Source: Sipunculus nudus
Lineage: Eukaryota; Annelida; Sipuncula; Golfingiida; Sipunculidae
Length of the DNA stretch: 64,000 bases
Reading direction: 5' to 3'
Assembly (NCBI GenBank): GCA_026874595.1
Contig: JAPPUL010000068.1
Coordinates: forward strand, 943,001-1,007,000
Shown: in pieces, positions 37,340 through 46,263 of the stretch
Position numbering within the stretch: position 1 is the first letter of the stretch
Layout of the letters: each line of letters opens with the position of its first letter
The notes under the pieces: model-generated
The model's database searches: none
Told to the model about the DNA's origin: nothing
Seen by the model: the letters and a program-made list of their open reading frames with translations, nothing else
Program-made: the position numbers and the translations under genes

Positions 37340-37550
37340 AATATAATTAATATTTTTTCTATCCCCTTACTTTCTCCTTAATTTTTATAGCCTCTTTGGG
37401 CGCTTTTGCGTTTTTTATATCTTCCCCCCTCATTTCCTCTCCTTATTCCCTTTTTTTTTCTCCTTTTCTTGTAGTTTTTTGCTTCTCACTTTGTATATTC
37501 TTATATCTAGTTCTTTTTATTCTACTCTTATTTTATTTCGGTCCGGTTCT

Positions 37551-39086
37551 ATGTCTTATGACTCCTTGAGTAAACACTTTTATTCCTTCTTTAAAGCTTT
37601 CGGGTTTCAAGAATTACACCTCCCTATGCTTGCTAATACTTCTACTTTTATAAAATATTTAAGTCATAACTCCTCCCCGGACCTTATGTCTTTCAAAAGT
37701 CAAGATAATACCCCCCTCTCTTTACGCCCTGATATGACTAGCCTCGTTATTGACTACGTCCTTAATAGCAATATCATTCATAATCTCTTCGAAAAGCGTA
37801 AGTATATCCCTTATAAGTTTTATTACTATGGTCCCGTCTTTAAAAAATTGCACAGCTTCTCTAAAGATAAAATCTACTCTTACACCCAGCTCGGGACTGA
37901 AGTCATCAATCCTGCCACTTTCCATATTTGTGAATCCATCTTTATGGCTTGGCATGCTTCTAAGATGTCCTTTGATCTCGACTTTAAAATTCGCATTAAC
38001 AATATCTCTATCTTAAATTATATCGTTAACTCTATGCCTATTGATAACCTCATTAAAGATTCGCTCCTTTTTAATATTAAGCAGTTTGGCCCCGATGCAA
38101 AGCTTTTACAGAATCTGCTCCTTGCTCAGAATAATGCTGAGAACCTTGACTCCAAAATATCTTCCATCATTCAGAAACTAGAACATCATGAGTTAGCTGC
38201 TTTGCTTGATTCTTTACTACGTCTTATTGACCCCAATTTCTCTTCGCATAACCATATTATTCGATCCGAAATAATCGATGGTTTCCTCTCTAAGCTAAGT
38301 GTCAGAAACCTTTCTGCCGATTTGAACAAGCTTATTAAGTTTGTTAATGCCATTTTTAAACTCTCTGGTTCGACTAGCATTTTAAAGGATGCTAACAAAC
38401 TACTTAAAGATTTTAAAATACCTGTTAAATTTATTACCCATATTAGAGACTACGTCAACTGTCTTGTCAATTTCGGTGTCCCTAAAAATAAGATCATTAT
38501 TGACTTCTCTTTCCTACACTCTCTTAACTATTATGACGGCATCATCTTTAATCTCGAGGCTGATAGCTCTCCCGTTTGTAGTGGTGGCGCTTATTATATC
38601 CCTTTTGACACCCGTCGTATCCCTTCTTTTGGATTCTCTTTCAATTTAGATAACTTCTTTAACCTTGCATCTGACAAACACTTCCAACTTTCAGCTGCAA
38701 CCTCCAAACTTCAAGATAAAACTTTATATGTATTTATTCCCGGTAAGTTATACTTTCCTGACCTACACTCAATCTTCTCAAGCCTTAGAGACAGCTTCTG
38801 TTTACGCATTATTATCTCTATTGTAGATAACAACTACGACGGGTGGAAGCTACTTGGGCATCTTATTCAGCAGGACTCTTCTTGTTTTCTAGTTTTTGAT
38901 AGCAATAATATTCCTACTCTTGCTTTTCGTTCCCATATACAAAAACAAAACTATAGCAAAGTTTTTGAAAATATTGAAAACAATAAGAATTCTGACTTCT
39001 TCTTTTCCAAGCCCCTTAAGTCTTTTAATTCTATTTATTCTGAAATTTGCAGCTTGTTTAATGTTTCAATATCTGATGTAGGGTGA
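37551..39086 (+). CDS. hisZ: HisRS-like ATP phosphoribosyltransferase regulatory subunit
   Basis: A 511-residue protein related to the class II core of histidyl-tRNA synthetase: a motif 2-like LSLRPDMTSLVIDYV, KFYYYGPVFK, and YTQLGTEVINP; further on DFSFLHSLNYYDGIIFNL and GGAYY resemble the histidine-binding His A/His B regions. It is followed directly by hisG, which points to HisZ rather than the tRNA synthetase. The C-terminal 120 residues look like an anticodon-binding-type domain (LYVFIPGKL) that many HisZ lack, so a divergent HisS cannot be excluded. ATG 37551 is the last good start before the conserved part. Lagging-strand, Ser/Leu/Phe/Asn-rich. Confidence 0.75.
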   Translation: MSYDSLSKHFYSFFKAFGFQELHLPMLANTSTFIKYLSHNSSPDLMSFKSQDNTPLSLRPDMTSLVIDYVLNSNIIHNLFEKRKYIPYKFYYYGPVFKKLHSFSKDKIYSYTQLGTEVINPATFHICESIFMAWHASKMSFDLDFKIRINNISILNYIVNSMPIDNLIKDSLLFNIKQFGPDAKLLQNLLLAQNNAENLDSKISSIIQKLEHHELAALLDSLLRLIDPNFSSHNHIIRSEIIDGFLSKLSVRNLSADLNKLIKFVNAIFKLSGSTSILKDANKLLKDFKIPVKFITHIRDYVNCLVNFGVPKNKIIIDFSFLHSLNYYDGIIFNLEADSSPVCSGGAYYIPFDTRRIPSFGFSFNLDNFFNLASDKHFQLSAATSKLQDKTLYVFIPGKLYFPDLHSIFSSLRDSFCLRIIISIVDNNYDGWKLLGHLIQQDSSCFLVFDSNNIPTLAFRSHIQKQNYSKVFENIENNKNSDFFFSKPLKSFNSIYSEICSLFNVSISDVG

Positions 39087-39091
39087 GATTT

Positions 39092-40084
39092 ATGGGCTAT
39101 AATAACTTCAAGAACTTTATCACTATCACTTTGCCCAGTAAAGGTATTCTATGTGAGCAGACTATCTCTTTCCTGAAAGAATGTGGCTTTGACGTCCATC
39201 GTGCGAATAATCGACAGTATGAAGGGTTTATCAAAAATTACAACATTAACGTCATCTTTCAGCGGGCTGAGGATATTCCCGAAAAGGTCTTCTCGGGTAT
39301 TGCTGATATCGGTATCACTGGTCGGGACATCGTTAGAGAACACACTTTTCCCTCTGAGAACATTTTAATTCATAATCTTGGCTTCGGTACCGCTGATCTT
39401 GTCGTTGCTGTCCCTTATAGCTGGATACATGTACAGTCTGTGTTTGACCTTGCATACCTTGCTAAGCAACGTTTCCTTAAAAAGGTTAGTCCTATTAGAA
39501 TAGCTACTAAATTCTTAAACCTTACTAAAGATTTCTTATATCGTAACCAAATCTATTATTACAATCTTGTTAGCGCTTCTGGCGTACTGGAAATTGCTCC
39601 GAAAACAGGACTTGCTGATATTATCGTTGATTTAACTAGTACCGGGAACACTTTAAAAGAAAATCACCTAAAAACACTAAAGGATGGCACCATTTTCAAT
39701 TCTGCTGCTTGTCTTATCTCCTCTAACTTATCCAAACACTCCCTTCACAACCACCCCATTATTAAAGAGTTTATTGACAAAATTATAAGTCATCAGCAAG
39801 CTAAAATTCATAAGCGCATTATGACCAATATTATCTTTCATGATTCAAGCGCTTTTGAAAAGAATTTTCAACAGCAACTCATTAACAGAAATATATATGT
39901 TAAAACTTTTAATATAGCCAAGTCTTTATCTCTATCTTCTCATAATACTTCTGTTATCAATATTACGTTAGTCGTTAAGAATAACGATTTATATAAAGCT
40001 ATCACTCTTTTACAAGAGTTTGATGCTACTGATATTGCCGTATCTGAAATAGAATACCTCTTTTCTCAGGATAATAGCTTATAA
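39092..40084 (+). CDS. hisG: ATP phosphoribosyltransferase
   Basis: A 330-residue enzyme for the first step of histidine synthesis (ATP plus PRPP). Marks: ITLPSKGILCEQTISFLKECG, FQRAEDIPEKVFSGIADIGITG, and the PRPP loop region EIAPKTGLADIIVDLTSTGNTLKEN. The last 110 residues form an extra domain with beta-alpha-beta character (VINITLVVKNNDLYKAITLLQEF) like the regulatory domain of long-form HisG. Long forms usually do without HisZ, so having both is odd. ATG 39092 follows AGGGTG; GTG 39083, overlapping the hisZ stop, is the alternative. No other his gene is in the window. Confidence 0.9.
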   Translation: MGYNNFKNFITITLPSKGILCEQTISFLKECGFDVHRANNRQYEGFIKNYNINVIFQRAEDIPEKVFSGIADIGITGRDIVREHTFPSENILIHNLGFGTADLVVAVPYSWIHVQSVFDLAYLAKQRFLKKVSPIRIATKFLNLTKDFLYRNQIYYYNLVSASGVLEIAPKTGLADIIVDLTSTGNTLKENHLKTLKDGTIFNSAACLISSNLSKHSLHNHPIIKEFIDKIISHQQAKIHKRIMTNIIFHDSSAFEKNFQQQLINRNIYVKTFNIAKSLSLSSHNTSVINITLVVKNNDLYKAITLLQEFDATDIAVSEIEYLFSQDNSL

Positions 40085-40123
40085 CATATTAATAAGTTTA
40101 GATTTTTATTGCCTCTATTGCCT

Positions 40124-40315
40124 CTATTGCCTGGGAGGACACCTAGCAGTACCATAAGAACAATAAACACAGCAATCTTTAACTAATGGTTTTAGTATTT
40201 TATGACATGACTCACATTCATAAAAAAACCGGCATGAATTAGTAGACATTGTCTCAGCTTTCTTATTACCACACTCAGGACAAGTAATTGTAGATACTAA
40301 AACTAGTTCTGACAT
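40124..40315 (-). CDS. small zinc-ribbon-like GDCCVxC-type protein
   Basis: A 63-residue cysteine-rich protein. It has CPECGNKKAETM at the start, CRFFYECESCHKILKP in the middle, and KDCCVYCSYGTARCPPRQ at the end, matching the small family whose tail reads GDCCVxCSYG..CPP. Eight cysteines could bind one or two zinc ions. Members are often found near metal-resistance genes; that context is missing here. The coding DNA lacks the C/T-rich plus-strand skew of its neighbours, a hint of recent arrival. Three short ATTGCCTCT repeats overlap its 3' end. Function unknown. Confidence 0.8.
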   Translation of the reverse strand: MSELVLVSTITCPECGNKKAETMSTNSCRFFYECESCHKILKPLVKDCCVYCSYGTARCPPRQ

Positions 40316-40364
40316 ACTATAACCAATCCTATATATTTTATTTAGATATTTATCTGCAAGACTT

Positions 40365-40754
40365 TTAACTGAAATACAATACCAGAAGTTCTACTTTGGC
40401 TTTAAATGATTTATCTCCATGCTTATCTTTTAATGCAAAATCAAGTCCCGCTTGTAACTTGTTCTCTCGAAAACTATTTATTCCATAATCTAACAATATC
40501 TCCCCCACCTTCGACTCTGTTTGACTTATCTTCCCAAATCTATACCAATATGAACCCAGATACACTATCGCTCGCTTTGCCCCCTCTGGTACCACCTTTG
40601 TCCTTTGTAACGTTACCTTCCCGTGACATCTATCTCCCGATACTCCAAAGTTTAATACCTCTGTTCCAACTAATCGTCCCTCAAGCTCTCCCTCCTCTAT
40701 CCCTTCCTTTACTACATCCTTTATTCTCTTCTCGAAAAACCAGCTCTCCGACAT
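40365..40754 (-). CDS. uncharacterised protein
   Basis: A 129-residue soluble protein with purine-rich leading-strand codons. The N-terminus is acidic/basic and helical (KRIKDVVKEGIEEGELEGRLVG); the rest alternates short strands (VTLQRTKVV, AIVYLGSYWYRFG, VELLVLYF). No signal peptide and no family I can name. It starts 12 bases after the gene at 40767-41045 and is probably cotranscribed with it. Confidence 0.65.
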   Translation of the reverse strand: MSESWFFEKRIKDVVKEGIEEGELEGRLVGTEVLNFGVSGDRCHGKVTLQRTKVVPEGAKRAIVYLGSYWYRFGKISQTESKVGEILLDYGINSFRENKLQAGLDFALKDKHGDKSFKAKVELLVLYFS

Positions 40755-40766
40755 CGCTCATCTCCC

Positions 40767-41045
40767 CTACCCTCCTTGTATCTCAAGCCCCTCTAGGTAT
40801 CTTTTATGCCTTACATACCTCTTTATACTATCTACACTCTGTTTTACATCCTCGGGTATCTCGTTTAATCTCATGCTTAAGGTTAACTTAGATTGCTCTG
40901 ATAAGATTTCTACTGCACCTTGACTTCTTATTTCTAACTCCTCCGGTGTGAACCTTATTCCTCGTATAAGCCCATCCCATATCCCTGTCTTTTCCACTAA
41001 ATCCCATATCTTTTTAAAGTCAGACTCTTTATCATCATTTAGCAT
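40767..41045 (-). CDS. uncharacterised small protein
   Basis: A 92-residue charged protein, mostly helical in appearance (DDKESDFKKIWDLVEKTG, then FTPEELEIRSQGAVEIL). It ends EIQGG. No known motif. ATG 41045 lies 54 bases from the tRNA-Val 3' end on the same strand, so all three may share the tRNA promoter. Purine-rich codons support it being coding. Confidence 0.6.
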   Translation of the reverse strand: MLNDDKESDFKKIWDLVEKTGIWDGLIRGIRFTPEELEIRSQGAVEILSEQSKLTLSMRLNEIPEDVKQSVDSIKRYVRHKRYLEGLEIQGG

Positions 41046-41099
41046 TACTTTTGCTTGACCTGTTATACTTTTGTTTAGCTTTATTGTCTTCTATCATTT

Positions 41100-41172
41100 T
41101 GGGAGCTAGAGGGCTCGAACCTCTGACCCCCTGCGTGTAAAACAGGTGCTCTCCCAGCTGAGCTAAGCTCCC
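41100..41172 (-). tRNA. tRNA-Val (anticodon UAC)
   Basis: A 73-base cloverleaf on the minus strand. The acceptor arms GGGAGCT and AGCTCCC pair fully, with A as discriminator. The D arm GCTCAGCTGGGAGAGC is standard. The anticodon stem CCTGT pairs with GCAGG around the loop TTTACAC, giving anticodon TAC for valine. The T arm has GGTTCGAGCC. CCA is not encoded and must be added. Confidence 0.96.
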
Positions 41173-41209
41173 TTTTTCCTACGTCATATCCTATATAACA
41201 GTAAAAAGT

Positions 41210-41238
41210 AATCTAACCATATTTTACTTTTATGTCAA
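41210..41238 (-). promoter_or_regulatory. sigma-70-type promoter for tRNA-Val
   Basis: On the minus strand TTGACA (complement of 41233-41238), 17 bases, then TAGATT (complement of 41210-41215). Transcription would begin about 30 bases before the mature tRNA. Confidence 0.65.
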
Positions 41239-41304
41239 GCCAAATTTATTGCCTAGATACCTTATCTTATAATCATCCTATCCAGCATCTTATCCATCTG
41301 TCCA

Positions 41305-42855
41305 TCACCTCTTAACCACAACAAAACTACTTCTTCCTCCTCGTATTACGTTTATAAGAAAGGATTTTACTCCCTTACTCCTCCTGCCCACAAAACCCCA
41401 AAAATCCTTTACTGTCTTAATCTCATTAAAATTTATACTCTTTATAACATCACCTACTCGAAGCCCACTCTTGTATGCTTCTGAACTCTCTTCTACTCCC
41501 AAAATAACGACCCCCTTTGTTCCCTTGTTCAATCTAAAATATTTATAATTATCCCCTACGCTCCCTACCGTAATGCCTAAAAAGGCTTTACCTTTCTCTC
41601 CTTTGCTTTTTCCGCCTTTACCTCCCCTGTCTCCACCCTGTGCAATCGCATCTCGTGAACCCATTGAGCCCAATGTTACATACTTCTTCTGCTGTTTCCC
41701 ATTCCTCAATATATCAAGTACTACTTTTGTTCCTTCCGGATATGAACTTACTAGCCTTTGTAATTTGCTTGTTGAGCTTACCTTTTGCCCATTTAGTTTA
41801 AGTATTATATCTCCTGCCTTCATTCCTCCCTTACTTGCCGGGCCACCCTCCTCTACCTGTTGTATGAATATTCCTGTTTTTTTGTCTACTCCAAAATGCT
41901 TTGCAACATCATCTGGTATTGAGCTTATACCTACTCCTAAAAAGCCTCGCGATATAGAGCCTTTTTCAATCAGGTGTACCACTACGTTCTTAACTATATT
42001 TATTGGGATGGCAAAACCTATACCCACAGAGCCGCCCGTTGTGGAATAGATACTTGTATTCATTCCTATCGCTTGCCCTTCTATATTCAATAATGGCCCT
42101 CCGCTATTTCCTTGGTTTATTGAGGCATCTGTTTGTATGTAGTTCTTTAATCCTGCATCTTGATCTATATTGTCTCGTCCTCGGGCGCTTATTACTCCCA
42201 AGGTAAATGTACCTTTTAAGCCAAATGGATTGCCTATCGCTATTGCAAAGTCTCCTATGTCTACTTTATCTGAATTCCCTAACGGGGTTACTGGTATATT
42301 ATGTTTGCTCTTTGGATTTATTTTTATGACTGCTATGTCTGTTCTCTTATCTATTCCTACCACTTTTCCTTTATATTCCTTCTCGTCAGGAAATACTATC
42401 GTTATCTCATCAGCGTCGTTTATTACGTGATTATTTGTTACTATATATCCTTCTTTACTTAATACAAACCCTGAACCCAACGATCTAAGCTTCTTTGGCC
42501 CTCTATCATAGTCTCTAAAATGATCCCTAAAGAAATCAAAAAAAGGATTTGGCTGTAATCTGTCCTGGCGGACTGTCTTCTCTGTCCTTATGTTTACGAC
42601 AGACGGTGTTACCGATTTTGCTACATTCCTTATCGCTCTTTGCACCGATAAGGCTGTTTGTAAGGCTTGCCTATCCCTTTGAACGCGTTTGTTTAGTTTG
42701 CTCTCTTCTATCTCTTTTACGGCTTTTCGTTTCTCTGTCGGATTGCTATATATCTTTCCTTCCGTTACAATTAAATAGCCTCCTATACCCAACACCATAA
42801 CCAATCCTGCTATATACCAGCCACCTTTAAACCTATCTATTATACCTTTTTTCAT
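41305..42855 (-). CDS. HtrA/DegP-family serine protease
   Basis: A 516-residue envelope protease/chaperone. A membrane helix or uncleaved signal (about residues 13-32) is followed by a trypsin-like domain with catalytic His in NNHVIND (H143), Asp in KRTDIAVI (D173) and Ser in GNSGGP (S251). Two PDZ domains follow (SRGFLGVGIS..., then KAFLGITVGS...). A Gly/Lys/Arg-rich linker (GGDRGGKGGKSKGEKG) lies between the PDZ domains. I use ATG 42855, with AAGGAG 8 bases before it, not ATG 42879. It degrades or refolds damaged periplasmic proteins. A 10-base repeat lies upstream. Confidence 0.95.
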   Translation of the reverse strand: MKKGIIDRFKGGWYIAGLVMVLGIGGYLIVTEGKIYSNPTEKRKAVKEIEESKLNKRVQRDRQALQTALSVQRAIRNVAKSVTPSVVNIRTEKTVRQDRLQPNPFFDFFRDHFRDYDRGPKKLRSLGSGFVLSKEGYIVTNNHVINDADEITIVFPDEKEYKGKVVGIDKRTDIAVIKINPKSKHNIPVTPLGNSDKVDIGDFAIAIGNPFGLKGTFTLGVISARGRDNIDQDAGLKNYIQTDASINQGNSGGPLLNIEGQAIGMNTSIYSTTGGSVGIGFAIPINIVKNVVVHLIEKGSISRGFLGVGISSIPDDVAKHFGVDKKTGIFIQQVEEGGPASKGGMKAGDIILKLNGQKVSSTSKLQRLVSSYPEGTKVVLDILRNGKQQKKYVTLGSMGSRDAIAQGGDRGGKGGKSKGEKGKAFLGITVGSVGDNYKYFRLNKGTKGVVILGVEESSEAYKSGLRVGDVIKSINFNEIKTVKDFWGFVGRRSKGVKSFLINVIRGGRSSFVVVKR

Positions 42856-42930
42856 GCTACTTACTCCTTTTTTTATCATTACTTATTTGCTCCTTATGCT
42901 TTTTTTCTCCTTTAAACCCCTAACTCCTTT

Positions 42931-42977
42931 TTTCTTTCTCTTTTTTTCTCTTTTTTTCTCTTTTTTTCTCTTTTTTT
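42931..42977. repeat. 10-base C/T tandem repeat upstream of htrA
   Basis: About four units of TTTTTTTCTC. It lies some 75 bases before the htrA start, in the region where a promoter is expected. Confidence 0.85.
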
Positions 42978-43148
42978 GCAGCTTTTTACCATAATCTATT
43001 TCTTCTTTGCACAATTACTCATTCTTTCCAAAAGATAATAACTATTACTTCTTTTATTTATTCTTGACTTCATATATTAACTATTTTTACCTTTTTTGAC
43101 TTTATCCCTTCTAATTTCATCCATTTAGGACGACTAGTTTAAACACTT

Positions 43149-44396
43149 ATGAATTTGTTATTTCTATATTTATTAATCGCTTGCTTTTCTATTATCTCTT
43201 TGTCTCAACAGGCTGACTCTCGTGTTGGCTCCGGAATCCCTTTTCTTAATAAGAAAATCCTTAAAAAGTTCTTTTCTCCATTTTATTATACCCCAAACAT
43301 TGATAACATCAACTCTCTCCTAAAAGCTAAGTTTATCCCTGAAGATATAAACTCCTTTTATACAGTTTCGCAAAATAACTCCCCGCACAACTTCTTCATA
43401 AAACAAAGTGTCATCTCCAATAAATATAATACTATCCCTTTTAAATCTCTTACTTTCAATCTTAAAGCTTCCTTCTTTTCAAAAAAAGATACTTTTATCG
43501 ATTTAATACCTAAAAAGAAAACTACCTTGCCTACTTGGACACGCTCTTTAGACCTTTGGATTAAATCTTCATCTTCTAATATCTCTATTTCTTTTTTCCT
43601 TATAATGCCTAATAACAAACTCACCATTTATTCTATCTCTCTCTCAAAAAATAAAGCTAACATCTGGCATAAACGCTTTCTTAACCTCGTAAGTAAAAAC
43701 CTAAAAGCTAATCCCAATCCCATCTCTTGGAATAAACCCATCGTCCTTTCTAAAATCCGTATACTTAGAACCGATTCGGCCTCTCAGAAACACTTTAAAA
43801 TGTCGTTCTCAAGCCCTTTTGTTTACAGCTTTAGAAAATCTTTTAAAAACCAATTCCTTGACCCCATACAATTTATTGAGCCTTTTAATCGCAATTTTAA
43901 CAATGCTTTCGTTTTCAATTTAAACAATACGTCTAAAAAAGAGCTTTTTATTGACTCTCACTCTACTACTGCAACAAAGAATTTGAAACATTTGCTCTCT
44001 TTATTTAATGATAACTACTTCTTAGGCATTAATCTTCAGCCTTTTAATAAACAGTACCTTCTTATCGCTTTCTATCAAAAATATAAACTGCTTTGGGAAC
44101 ACAATATCTCCATCTGGATTAAAGGTTACAAAAACTATGAACAGTTTTCTTTGATCTTTGAAGAGGGTAAGGGCAGATTCTTTGAACTTGCTTTAACTCA
44201 TATCAACTTTAACGGTTGGAAACAGATATTTGCCCCTATCCCAAGACAATATATTACATATTTTAAAACGCCAGCTTCTAAACGATATATCAACATCATC
44301 GGTCTTAAAGTATCCCCTCATCCCAACCGCAAAACCATTTCTCTTGCTATCGACCAACTGAATGCCGTTATTTTACAATCCTTGATTCGTAACTAA
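43149..44396 (+). CDS. FlaA-like flagellar sheath family protein with two FlaA-type segments
   Basis: A 415-residue exported protein with a signal peptide (about 1-20). FlaA-type beta motifs occur twice: SLDLWIKSSSSNISISFFLI with IWHKRF near the middle, and ISIWIKGYKNYEQFSLIF followed by HINFNGWKQIFAPIPRQ near the end. FlaA proteins sheathe spirochaete periplasmic flagella. This copy is very divergent and rich in Phe, Ser, Asn, Thr and Lys because it lies on the C/T-rich strand. It may be a sheath-associated protein rather than the main sheath subunit. No Shine-Dalgarno is seen. Only 5 bases separate its stop from that of the convergent glnB. Confidence 0.65.
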   Translation: MNLLFLYLLIACFSIISLSQQADSRVGSGIPFLNKKILKKFFSPFYYTPNIDNINSLLKAKFIPEDINSFYTVSQNNSPHNFFIKQSVISNKYNTIPFKSLTFNLKASFFSKKDTFIDLIPKKKTTLPTWTRSLDLWIKSSSSNISISFFLIMPNNKLTIYSISLSKNKANIWHKRFLNLVSKNLKANPNPISWNKPIVLSKIRILRTDSASQKHFKMSFSSPFVYSFRKSFKNQFLDPIQFIEPFNRNFNNAFVFNLNNTSKKELFIDSHSTTATKNLKHLLSLFNDNYFLGINLQPFNKQYLLIAFYQKYKLLWEHNISIWIKGYKNYEQFSLIFEEGKGRFFELALTHINFNGWKQIFAPIPRQYITYFKTPASKRYINIIGLKVSPHPNRKTISLAIDQLNAVILQSLIRN

Positions 44397-44401
44397 AACG
44401 C

Positions 44402-44749
44402 CTAGACTGCCTTTTCCATTCGCTCGCCTGTTCTTATCTTTATACAATCATCTATCGGATATACAAAAATCTTACCATCCCCTACCTTACCCTCTACTCC
44501 TGTTCTTGCACTCTTTAATATCGCCTCTATTGCAAGTTCTACAAAATCATCATTCACTATTATTGTTAGCTTAAGCTTCCTCATGAAACTTACTTCGTAC
44601 TTATGTCCTGAAAATACTTCCTCTTCCCTCTTCTGACGTCCAAAACCATGTATCTCTGTTACATGCATGCGACTAACTCCTACCTCCGATAACCCCTCCT
44701 TTACCTTCTCCAATTTCCCAGGCTCTATTATTGCCTCTAGTTTCTTCAT
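44402..44749 (-). CDS. glnB: nitrogen regulatory protein P-II
   Basis: A 115-residue PII protein. It has the KLEAIIEPGKLEKVKEGL start, a T-loop (GFGRQKREEEVFSGHKYEV) with Tyr in the position of the uridylylated Tyr51, the B-loop TGVEGKVGDGKIFV, and IRTGERMEKA near the end. The usual LP of the PII motif after the T-loop (FLPK) is FMRK here. PII reads ATP/ADP and 2-oxoglutarate and controls transporters and enzymes. Its start overlaps the trkH stop by one base (TAATG), so it is translationally linked to a potassium system, not to amtB. Confidence 0.9.
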   Translation of the reverse strand: MKKLEAIIEPGKLEKVKEGLSEVGVSRMHVTEIHGFGRQKREEEVFSGHKYEVSFMRKLKLTIIVNDDFVELAIEAILKSARTGVEGKVGDGKIFVYPIDDCIKIRTGERMEKAV

Positions 44750-46260
44750 TAATTATCACTCCTCTCCTTCTCCCAAGCAAATGGGAAAAATAATATCAAT
44801 ACCCCATAAAACTCAAGTCGCCCCAACAACATACAAAACGTCAATAGCCACTTCCCAACATCCGTTATATGGCCATAATTACCATCAGGCCCTATCTTTC
44901 CAAGCCCAGGCCCTACATTATTTAAAGTTGCAAGTACTCCCGCAAAACTCTCAACTAAATCATTCTCAAAATAATTTAATATCAATACCGCTATTACTAA
45001 AACTATCATATGTAGCATTATAAAACCTAGCGTCGACAGCAAAACACTATCTGCTACCACCTGATGTCCAACTCGGACCAACTTTATATGTCTTGGGTAA
45101 ATAAACTTTACAAGCTCTATATATACATATTTAAACAATAAGTATATCCTCATAAGCTTTATTCCTCCACTAGTTGACCCCGCACACCCCCCTACAAACA
45201 TTAATATCAATATCAAAAATTGGCCAAAGGCTGTCCATACACCATAATGATATATATCTCCATCAAGACCAACTCCTAAACCTGTTGTTGTTATTATCGA
45301 TACCACCTGAAATATGATATATCTTAAGGCCTTTACTATATCTCCTTCATAATTACTTTCAAGCGTTGTTAATAATACCAAAACACTTACTACCAATATA
45401 GCAATAATATATATCCGAAACTCTCTATCCTTTAAATAACTCCTCTCTTTCATTATTAATACTCTATAGTGCAAGGCGAAACTTGTTCCCGACAAAATCA
45501 TGAAGAATATTACTATCCCTTCTACTGCTATTGCATCATAATGTCCTATACTTTCATTTTTTATCGAGAAACCTCCCGTTGCTATCGTCGAAAATGAATG
45601 GCATATTGCATCAAAAAAATCCATTCCCACTATCATTAAACTTATTGTCTGCATTACCGTAAATATTACATATATTCCCCACAATATCTTTGCTGTCTGA
45701 CTTATCCTCGGCGATATCTTCTCCGATACCGGGCCCGGTACCTCAGCCTGGTATAACTGCATCCCTCCTATTCCAAGTGTCGGTAAGATTGCTATCGCAA
45801 GCACTATTATCCCCATCCCTCCAAGCCAATTTGATAAACTTCTCCAGAACAATAACCCATGCGGAAAACTCTCTATATCTAAAAGTATTGTTGCACCTGT
45901 TGTTGTAAAGCCGCTCATCATCTCAAAATAAGCGTCTGTAAAGGTATGTATTACTCCTTTGTCTAATTCTGGATAGTAGTAGGAGTGCAGCATAAAAGGT
46001 ATTGTTGCGAATAATGCTGCTGTTATCCAACCAAAGGTAACTATTGCAAAACTCTCGCGGGCTTTTAGATTTGTCTTCCTATACCTTTTTGTCAGCAAGT
46101 TTAAGACAACTCCTATTAGCATAGTAAGGCCTATCGACTCTATAAATGGCAGCATATCATTCTCACCATAGTATAGCGAGAACATTAACGGAAATATCTC
46201 AAAGAAACCTATAAATAGTATTAGTATGCTTTGTACGTATAAAACTATTCCAAAATTCAT
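44749..46260 (-). CDS. trkH: Trk potassium uptake transmembrane protein
   Basis: A 503-residue membrane protein with the four pore-loop filters of the Trk/Ktr family: TTTGATI, IATGGFSI, TTTGLGV and NNVGPGLG. The hairpin GGCAGSTSGGIKLMR that gates the pore is present. It imports K+ with the TrkA ring, encoded just upstream with a 3-base gap. The third gene, glnB, overlaps the end. Inner membrane. Confidence 0.95.
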   Translation of the reverse strand: MNFGIVLYVQSILILFIGFFEIFPLMFSLYYGENDMLPFIESIGLTMLIGVVLNLLTKRYRKTNLKARESFAIVTFGWITAALFATIPFMLHSYYYPELDKGVIHTFTDAYFEMMSGFTTTGATILLDIESFPHGLLFWRSLSNWLGGMGIIVLAIAILPTLGIGGMQLYQAEVPGPVSEKISPRISQTAKILWGIYVIFTVMQTISLMIVGMDFFDAICHSFSTIATGGFSIKNESIGHYDAIAVEGIVIFFMILSGTSFALHYRVLIMKERSYLKDREFRIYIIAILVVSVLVLLTTLESNYEGDIVKALRYIIFQVVSIITTTGLGVGLDGDIYHYGVWTAFGQFLILILMFVGGCAGSTSGGIKLMRIYLLFKYVYIELVKFIYPRHIKLVRVGHQVVADSVLLSTLGFIMLHMIVLVIAVLILNYFENDLVESFAGVLATLNNVGPGLGKIGPDGNYGHITDVGKWLLTFCMLLGRLEFYGVLILFFPFAWEKERSDN

Positions 46261-46263
46261 ACG

